Assembly (NCBI GenBank): GCA_963630635.1
Contig: CAVGOA010000052.1
Location: 1-13,290 of the forward strand
DNA length: 13,290 nt
Direction: 5' to 3'
Origin: Paratractidigestivibacter sp963630635
GTDB lineage: Bacteria > Actinomycetota > Coriobacteriia > Coriobacteriales > Atopobiaceae
The translations under genes and the position numbers were made by a program. Under the pieces are notes generated by a model. The model did no database searches, was not told the origin of the DNA, and saw only the letters and a program-made list of their open reading frames with translations. Below are positions 10,601 to 13,290 of the stretch, piece by piece. Numbering within the stretch: position 1 is the stretch's first letter; every line of letters begins with the position of its first letter.

Positions 10601-13290
10601 CTACGGCCTGGGCGACACCGTGACCTTCACCATCACAGCTACCAACGTCTACTCCGAGGTCAAGACCCTGACCATCGCGGAGCAGGAGGGCGTCTCGCTT
10701 GATAAGAGCGTCTTCGATAACGTCGCCCCCGGCGCCTCTGTGAACGCCACTGCCACCTATACCATCACCGAGGCCGACATCCTGGCCGGCAAGTTCACCA
10801 ACAAGGCCACCGTGTCCTTCTCCGGTACCGATAAGACCTACTCGGCCGAGGACACCGTCACGGTCGACGAGGCTGCGGCCAAGCTCACCGTGACCAAGAC
10901 CACCACCAGCACGCCCGCCAACGGCAGCACGTATGCCTTGGGCGAGCAGATCGCTTACGACGTGACTGTGACCAACGACGGCAACCTGACCGCGACCGGC
11001 GTCGTGGTCGAGGACCAGCTGGCCGGCGCGACCCTGGCCGAGGGCCAGAGCGCCGAGGTCGGCACGCTGGTGCCCGGCGCTTCCGCCACGGTCAAGTACG
11101 TCTACACCGTGGCCGAGAGCGATATTCTCGCCGGCAAGGTCGTGAACTCCGCGACCGCCTCCGGCAAGACCGACGGCGGTGACCCGACCGTCACCCCCGG
11201 CACCAAGGAGGACAAGACCGACACTGCCAACGGCAAGCTCTCCGTCACCAAGACGACCACCAGCGAGCCCGCCGACGGCAAGTCCTACAAGCTGGGCGAG
11301 ACCATCTCTTATAAGATCGTCGTCAAGAACGAGGGCAACCTCACCGTCAGCGGCATCAAGGTCACCGACCCCAACGCCGATGACTTTGGCGAGAAGACCG
11401 TCGAGTCCCTGGCCCCCGGCGACTCCGCCGAGTTCGACGCCACCCACGTGGTGACCGAGGCCGATATCCAGGCCGGCAAGGTGGAGAACGTCGCCACCGC
11501 CAAGGGCATCGACTCCTCCAACAAGGACGTCGACAACAAGGGCACCGACACCGAGCCCACCGACACGCCCGACGCGGCCCTCACCGTGACCAAGACCGCC
11601 GAGCAGAACGGCTCCGCGGCTCACGGCGCCTTCAAGCTGGGCGAGACCATCAACTACACCATCACCGTCAAGAACACCGGCAACCAGACCGTCAAGAACG
11701 TCACGGTGACCGACCCCAACGCCGATGGTTTTGGCGAGAAGACCGTCAAGTCCCTGGCCCCCGGCGAGTCCGAGACCTTCCCGGCCACCCACAAGGTGAC
11801 CGAGGCCGACATTCTGGCCGGCGAGGTGGTCAACACCGCAACCGCCAAGGGCACCGACCCGACGGGCAAGGACGTTGACGGCAACGGCTCCGACACCAAG
11901 ACCATCGAGCCCCTCAACACGACCCTTACCGTCGAGAAGACCGCCACGGCCCCGGCCGACGGCGTGGCCTACAAGCTGGGCGAGACGATCAATTACACCA
12001 TTACGGTCACCAACAACGGCAACGTGGCGTACAGCAACGTCAATGTTGACGATGACCTGACTGCCCTTCACTTGCTAATTGAAACTCTCAGTGTGGGTGA
12101 GACAAAGACTTTCACGACCAGCTATGTTGTTACCTCGGGGGACATCCTCAATGGTGTTGTAAAGAATGTGGCTTGTGCCAAGGGCGACGAGATCGTCGTT
12201 CCTGGATCCAACGGCGAGAAGACCGTCCGACCGTCCGGCGAGGGCACTCACGAGGGCAAGACGGAAGACGTCAATGCCAACATCGCTGTAGTCAAGACCG
12301 TGACCAACACCGGCACGGGCGAGAACAACACCTTCAAGCTGGGTGACACCATTGAGTACGGCATCTCTGTTACCAACAACGGTAACGTGACTGTCTTCGA
12401 CATTCAGGTCGTGGACCCCAATGCCGATGGCTTTGAGCCTGTGACTATTGCCGAGCTGCCTGTTGGTGCTACCAAGACCTATACCGCCAAGCACGTCGTG
12501 ACCTCCGGCGATATTCTCGCCGGCAAGGTCGTCAACGTGGCCACCACTGCCGGTGGCTCCACCCACGACGACAAGACCAAGCCCAACCCCACCCCCGGCG
12601 AGGTTGACACCAAGGTCGACGGCCTGGACACCACCCTTGAGGTCACCAAGACCGCCAAGGCGCCCGCGACCGGCTCCTACAAGCTGGGCGACACCGTCAC
12701 CTACACCGTGACCGTGACCAACAAGGGCAACGTGCCTTACTACAACGTTGTAGTGGCCGACGCCCAGACCGGCCTTAACAAGACCGTCGCCACGCTGGCG
12801 GTGGGCGAGTCCAAGACCTTCACGACCACGCACGTGATCGACGAGGCCGACATCGTCGCCGGCGCCTACAAGAACGTCGCGACCGCCAAGGCCGACGCCA
12901 TCAAGGACCCCGAGACCGGCGAGGACGTCACGCCTTCCGGCGAGGCCTCCGAGACCATCGGCGGCGACTCCACCGATAAGAAGATCGACGAGGCCAGCCC
13001 GCAGCTCGTGGTCACCAAGACGAGCGACGTGGCCGAGGGCACCCTGCTCAAGGAGGGCGACGTCGTCAACTACGCCGTCACCGCCAAGAACACCGGTAAC
13101 CTGACGCTCACCAACGTCGTCGTCACCGACCAGCTGGAGGGCGCGGTTCTCGCCGAGGGCGAGAGCGCGACCGTCGCCAGCCTGGCTCCCGGCGCCAGCG
13201 TCACCCTGCACTACAGCTACACCGTGAAGCAGTCCGACGTCGTGGCCGGCTTCGTCGCCAACACCGCGACGGCGACCGCCGACAACCCGT
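1683..13290 (+). CDS. Giant secreted multi-domain repeat adhesin, 3' end outside the window
   Basis: One frame is open from ATG 1683 to the right edge, at least 3869 codons, so the gene is partial. GAGGTG at 1671-1676 sits 6 nt before the ATG. Residues 1-42 form a signal peptide: basic KRR/HK start, hydrophobic IASVAASALLVW core, ALA before the likely cut after residue 42. Then follow an acidic Glu/Ala-rich linker (43-136), a small beta module (about 137-218), a BIG2-like Ig domain (about 290-354), an unrecognised module (355-501), a divergent DUF11-like module (about 498-589), SHIRT-like (619-700), MucBP-like (705-773), InlB-like (778-870), about 24 MBG/YDG-like modules (871-2958) and eight or more DUF11/DUF7507-type modules (from 2964). 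The likely role is adhesion or host/biofilm contact, with repeats forming an extended stalk. Wall anchoring by an LPxTG signal is expected for this class but is not seen here. The ligand is unknown. Confidence 0.9.
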   Translation, partial: MSVKNNASAKRRAGEHPLSHKIASVAASALLVWSMWPTGALAEVQKELTAAQEETVEQTVEVQDDADEAVDSQESVQTTESEAEPEVEKTEEPAADADEQAADEQPAELAADEAEKTEELAADVAEPATEADIALEFVASTITYANQVIAAPTSKVTVPTSDDFKFTAAANTGYELAEVSISVNGSDRKELDADANGTYTISAADIAQGVTLYVESEQPADAAATNQVMAADVVDENTQIASEDNITNNDVQAIDSVESDEDADQSDVANEPMAIDETVLFNGTVTGNDTLEVGKFAVYTANDFSGAVTWSTSDESKATVDSNGVVTAVAAGEVNVIATYGNETASKTITVTEASSSSSGKTATFGPAISNAEVAYFNWHESSDTSNIAFTPVASGSTLSIKDYNSSSRPGYVVFFVKPNSNYLFTGLGAAGNGDTYVVGSGEYGNIAGYPNISAVMTAAKAAGYVAAFGYSRVKNDNPPTNSAFQVTAQSPDMTIAATSSKTSDVLAGETLTFTIVMTPHLTGSNRDKVTGVQVNSVTVNGLAAECSDIVDNGDGTFTATVSYTVTEADCNRSSVDLVVNAISTYEASLSTSLSSITTTSSINKTATATCAIAPKSDVTYDFKSGTSGKTLPNGIYSALPKDSNTYQKGKKVTASKTPKSGVVYEDADNDGYWTFDGWDADTKTMTKDGITFTGTWTFTQYSKYTIKYVDESGNQIADSKTVSGNKVGGVIKKAAVEYPEINGYSYSKTTPEKLTIDSDESQNVISVIYKKKAGKAGYYLALDDATWSAPSETTQTSGTQKWYYNYGFAKGDTFVVTSSVPSAENHVFIGWMDKERDDQAAAIRKAGDTVTYCYNNNQTYTLDALWASLSAAGEDVTYDGKAHSLTVDVSINEGTDLKDEYVQQAKSLITPGDVQYSTSTDGGTTWSDWSEIAPTYTDAGKYTVKVKQDITVGGVTTTLTAETTINIAPKTYYVNTNTDSKEYDGTQLVGTATVEGLISGESAIAAATTIGPDVTSSTPNAVTGEIAWGENTKSTNYIRGNDQLGTLEITKKDASKYEASVSIDGWTYNGLFDSKNTLTSSNNAGGGQATYTYYKKNGNEWELLSAAPVNAGDYKVVAAWAVSTNYPELSAQKEFTISKAAIEVKGNFTTEYTGEQQTKYIYAEDGKEVEGVTVTGVVTGETLELLNCPISGTDAGVYSKDNEDLSKSYKWSVAKGDETKSDSTDNYTISVSGTLTITEKDGLSLTATGYSQPYDGQAHEGAVTVNVTAGTTVEYSTDGGTTWTAAAPTITDVVRASDGSVSKVDVKVRAYNPNYKNKNVDSALTAEYSLQVSPLTIAVSDSKTVTYNGQAQELELTDAKATGLLTDETLTLSGAKVTGTAASATPYTQVSNYTWSVAKADGTTDSTGNYNISVSGSLTINAKSLTDDMATNAPSDSVYDGSAHQWTDIVVKDGETTLTKDADYTVTYKRGDSATDDFTSAGTITVVITGTGNYTGSITKTYEITKRPVTFAGKSDTKTYNGRTQTVSGYEASIGENAGLVSGHAATLEASASGMLPGTYAGSITAADKVVIKSGDTDVTANYNITTTAGKLTIDAISTPITVTAGSAQKVYDGTPLTTSEYSYTQDVLLAGDVLTAVVTGSKTDVGYDGVSSIASYKVMRGETDVTSAYAFADSVNGNLTVTRRDVTITANSGTFTYDGSAKTVSGVRAEGLADGQTTNLTANRTETAAGSYDVVVANASGDEVDYSKAVFDANGNNVSTNYNITINNGTLTIEAKGIESEGMTVSDPTDVVYNGQEQKFAPVVKDGTKVLAAGIDYNVSYSEDTTNVGTVTVTVTGKGNYAGTVTKTYKITKAPLRVSTPGATKVYDGTALTAAATADSLTGLVNGETATVVANGSQTNVGSSENGYSITWGTAKESNYYIQPENKGMLTVNAKSIVPNPDETGGITVNDPTNVTYDGQEHKWSPVVKDGEKTLVEGTDYEVTYSTKDFTNAGTITVTIEGIGNYTGTVTRVYTIDKRAVTLSSESKTFTYNGKAQSWNKYSCSDELFASQVDGLGCSASVTNVGETAENAVNYTFKSGFSADNFNITAQFGTLSVKNSEDEIVVTTTGGTWTYDGQSHGATVTVSALPEGYTLAEAASSESQTDVTSAGGVTATADNLKIVNAKGDDVTSSLKITKVDGTIIINPATLTVTTLSASKVYDGSALRAAGSYVGLVNGETIEFTALGSQTEVGESDNAYSITWTGANSSNYSIVEHLGKLTVTKQAITPGTDPQNPDPSYIGVQVGALADVVYNGSSQEQKPSVIDKNGTSLVEGRDYKVTFSADTTNVGAVTVTIEGQGNYSGTVERTYNITKRPVTITSADASKVYDGQALVEHVATASATADGAGMVAGQTFDYEFSGSQTQKGSSSNTFVAKDSSTAKVSNYDITYAYGTLEVTEQSIVPGTDENPNPSYKGVTINDPSDFKYDAQNHQWVPEVKDADGNTLIAGTDYTISYQRNGAETSDFKNVGTITVTITGAGNYTGSVTKEYQITKRQVTLTSESGDKKYDGKAIQRHGVKVSGDGFAAGENVSENYTWYDSNFILPNTEGYVNKFDYVLKDGTLASNYEISTVYGNLKVYKASAQGNITLNVSDNEKTYDGTASTLPVATATVSYSNTAKIEYSLDGQSWTENALSFSATNVVDSKVVRVRASSENFEGYVYGTENLTINKRTVNLTSESKVFTYTGEAQSWNQFSCDDNVFKAEVENLGCKATVTNVGDEAENTVSYDFKDGFSADNYNINKQFGKLTVAENSDQIVVTVTGGEFTYTGKSFGASVEVTGIPAGYRLDKAICTATAKNVSDGEVPATCEQLVIRNAANEDVTSKLNIKYINGTIKIKPATLTVVTNGGEKPYDGEPLTAGGDITGFVNGESAELVTTGSQTYVGESKNTYDIKWGNTDKDNYTVSATLGTLKVTEPTDNSKVITKTHASGTYGLGDTVTFTITATNVYSEVKTLTIAEQEGVSLDKSVFDNVAPGASVNATATYTITEADILAGKFTNKATVSFSGTDKTYSAEDTVTVDEAAAKLTVTKTTTSTPANGSTYALGEQIAYDVTVTNDGNLTATGVVVEDQLAGATLAEGQSAEVGTLVPGASATVKYVYTVAESDILAGKVVNSATASGKTDGGDPTVTPGTKEDKTDTANGKLSVTKTTTSEPADGKSYKLGETISYKIVVKNEGNLTVSGIKVTDPNADDFGEKTVESLAPGDSAEFDATHVVTEADIQAGKVENVATAKGIDSSNKDVDNKGTDTEPTDTPDAALTVTKTAEQNGSAAHGAFKLGETINYTITVKNTGNQTVKNVTVTDPNADGFGEKTVKSLAPGESETFPATHKVTEADILAGEVVNTATAKGTDPTGKDVDGNGSDTKTIEPLNTTLTVEKTATAPADGVAYKLGETINYTITVTNNGNVAYSNVNVDDDLTALHLLIETLSVGETKTFTTSYVVTSGDILNGVVKNVACAKGDEIVVPGSNGEKTVRPSGEGTHEGKTEDVNANIAVVKTVTNTGTGENNTFKLGDTIEYGISVTNNGNVTVFDIQVVDPNADGFEPVTIAELPVGATKTYTAKHVVTSGDILAGKVVNVATTAGGSTHDDKTKPNPTPGEVDTKVDGLDTTLEVTKTAKAPATGSYKLGDTVTYTVTVTNKGNVPYYNVVVADAQTGLNKTVATLAVGESKTFTTTHVIDEADIVAGAYKNVATAKADAIKDPETGEDVTPSGEASETIGGDSTDKKIDEASPQLVVTKTSDVAEGTLLKEGDVVNYAVTAKNTGNLTLTNVVVTDQLEGAVLAEGESATVASLAPGASVTLHYSYTVKQSDVVAGFVANTATATADNP
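1809..2090 (+). other. Acidic Glu/Ala-rich low-complexity segment of the adhesin
   Basis: Residues 43-136, right after the signal peptide, are dominated by Glu, Ala, Asp, Val and Thr, with recurring EKTEE and AADEA-like stretches. No fold is predicted by eye. Such segments are common after signal peptides of large Gram-positive surface proteins and may act as a flexible or wall-spanning spacer. The underlying DNA is repetitive (gaccgaggagc-type repeats). Confidence 0.7.
2553..2744 (+). other. BIG2-type Ig-like domain in the adhesin
   Basis: Residues about 291-354 show the classic BIG2 pattern: a lead strand, then VTWSTSDESKATVDSNGVVTAV, an AAGEVNVIATYG turn-strand, and TASKTITV at the end. 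BIG2 domains are Ig-like folds common in bacterial surface adhesins such as intimin-like proteins. It is the only BIG2-like copy seen in this window. Confidence 0.8.
2745..3185 (+). other. Unrecognised N-terminal module, candidate ligand-binding region
   Basis: Residues 355-501 follow a Ser-rich linker (ASSSSSGK). The region contains ISNAEVAYFNW, GYVVFFVKPNSNY and GNIAGYPNISAVMTAAKAAGY and has more aromatic residues and a possible helix (SAVMTAAKAAG), unlike the surrounding Thr/Val-rich beta repeats. It is not repeated elsewhere in the window. Being unique and N-terminal, it is a candidate functional head, but I recognise no family. Confidence 0.45.
3174..3449 (+). other. Divergent DUF11-like module near the adhesin N-terminus
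   Basis: Residues about 498-589 carry SSKTSDVLAGETLTFTIVM, a VTVNGL segment and SYTVTEADCN. These resemble the KxGExIxYxIxV opening and YTVTEADIxAG closing motifs of the C-terminal array, in the same order, but strongly diverged. It contains two Cys residues (AAECSD and EADCNRS). It is probably a distant relative of the 3' modules; the family call is tentative. Confidence 0.4.
3537..3782 (+). other. SHIRT-like domain in the adhesin
   Basis: Residues 619-700 match the SHIRT pattern known from streptococcal surface proteins: VTYDFKSGTSGKTLP, a LPKDSNTYQKGKKV segment, then WTFDGWDADTKTM and a closing FTGTWTFT. SHIRT domains form rigid rods and vary in number to change stalk length. Only one copy is seen here, directly before a MucBP-like domain, a pairing typical of Gram-positive fibrillar adhesins. 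Confidence 0.75.
3795..4001 (+). other. MucBP-like domain in the adhesin
   Basis: Residues 705-773 show YTIKYVDESGNQIADSKTV, a VGGVIKKAA segment, then NGYSYSKTTPEKLTI and the terminal NVISVIYKKK. This is the usual MucBP layout: a V-x-Y-V-D-x-x-G start, a GY centre and a V-x-Y-K end. MucBP domains occur in mucin-binding and other surface proteins of lactobacilli and listeriae. The match is by motif only; mucin binding is not demonstrated. Confidence 0.75.
4014..4292 (+). other. InlB B-repeat / Listeria-Bacteroides-like module in the adhesin
   Basis: Residues 778-870 contain FIGWMDKE, then AGDTVTY and TLDALWA, the F-x-G-W ... G-x-x-V ... L-x-A-x-W signature of the beta-grasp Listeria-Bacteroides (InlB B) repeat family. 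The first half (GYYLALDDATWS to YNYGFAKGDTFVV) is an extension that I do not recognise. It sits between the MucBP-like domain and the first MBG-like module. Confidence 0.55.
4293..10559 (+). repeat. Array of about 24 MBG/YDG-like beta modules in the adhesin
   Basis: The motif Y-[D/N/T]-G (once YDA), usually in K-x-Y-D-G or T-Y-D-G, occurs 24 times, with its Tyr codon at 4317, 4632, 4887, 5139, 5445, 5724, 6000, 6243, 6519, 6777, 7065, 7287, 7557, 7782, 8031, 8289, 8565, 8790, 9087, 9330, 9600, 9858, 10107 and 10362. Spacings are 222-315 bp (74-105 residues), all multiples of three. Modules fall into recurring kinds: one with PVVKDG, GTDY, TNVGTVTVTI and GNYTGTVT; one with GLVNGET, GSQTxVG and YSITW; one with EYSTDGGTTW; one with AQSW and a Cys pair. 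MBG and YDG domains are known from large surface adhesins, where they are thought to build stalks. The array is the bulk of the protein. Confidence 0.85.
10572..13290 (+). repeat. Array of at least eight DUF11/DUF7507-type modules in the adhesin
   Basis: Modules start at 10572, 10881, 11235, 11577, 11919, 12276, 12630 and 12999; the last is cut by the window edge. Complete ones are 103-123 residues. Each opens with L-x-V-T-K-T, then Y-K-L-G-E-x-I-x-Y-x-I-T-V-x-N-x-G-N, a V-T-D segment, L-A-P-G-E-S, and Y-x-V-T-E-A-D-I-L-A-G-x-V-x-N-x-A-T-A, followed by a charged linker rich in Asp, Gly, Thr and Lys. The first module is the most diverged. Such arrays are usually the membrane-proximal stalk of wall-anchored proteins, so the anchor is probably downstream. 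DNA is more GC-rich and more uniform than in the 5' part of the gene. Confidence 0.85.

Noticed and set aside
4278..12071. Very long minus-strand reading frames (4278-8048 and 8133-12071, also 12075-13211 and 1623-2822)
   Set aside because: They lie opposite the adhesin; the three from 4278 onward share its codon phase. They exist because TTA, CTA and TCA codons are avoided on the coding strand. Their translations are Gly/Val/Leu-rich strings without a fold, signal peptide or family motif, whereas the plus frame has clear domains.
4293..13290. CRISPR array or DNA satellite as the explanation for the repetition
   Set aside because: The repetition is at protein level with module lengths that are multiples of three and strong divergence; no short identical repeats with unique spacers are present.
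13000..13290. LPxTG sortase signal or C-terminal membrane anchor of the adhesin
   Set aside because: None is present before the window edge; the last visible residues belong to another stalk module.

Overview
The window looks like chromosomal DNA from a Gram-positive, fairly GC-rich gut or mucosal actinobacterium, most likely a Coriobacteriia member such as Collinsella or a relative. This rests on codon use (GCC, GTC, ACC and GAC preferred; TTA, CTA and TCA avoided), strong Shine-Dalgarno sequences, and a very large secreted repeat protein with MBG/YDG-like and DUF11/DUF7507-like modules. The genus is inferred from style, not from a marker gene.

There are two genes, transcribed divergently. 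On the minus strand (155-1351) lies a complete class II Fic-domain protein: an N-terminal Fic_N region with the inhibitory S-x-x-x-E-N motif, an intact HPFxxGNGRxxR catalytic motif, and a C-terminal winged-helix-like region. On the plus strand one reading frame opens at 1683 and stays open to the right edge (at least 3869 codons). It encodes the N-terminal part of a giant surface adhesin.

The adhesin runs in this order: signal peptide, acidic Glu/Ala-rich linker, small beta domains including a BIG2-type Ig fold, an unrecognised module, a divergent DUF11-like module, a SHIRT-like domain, a MucBP-like domain, an InlB/Listeria-Bacteroides-like module, about 24 MBG/YDG-like modules (4293-10559), and at least eight DUF11/DUF7507-type modules (10572 to the end). 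No stop codon or sortase signal is reached, so the C-terminus and anchor lie outside the window.

The non-coding DNA is limited but structured. A 128-bp element bounded by a 19-bp inverted repeat lies at 4-131. A hairpin overlaps the fic stop codon. Four copies of a 13-bp site in alternating orientation lie directly upstream of fic (1369-1443) and look like an operator array. A 16-bp near-palindrome sits just upstream of the adhesin ribosome binding site. The adhesin is probably a fibrillar stalk that displays its N-terminal modules away from the cell wall. The Fic protein probably modifies a cytoplasmic target with AMP and may regulate its own promoter. A functional link between the two genes is not shown.
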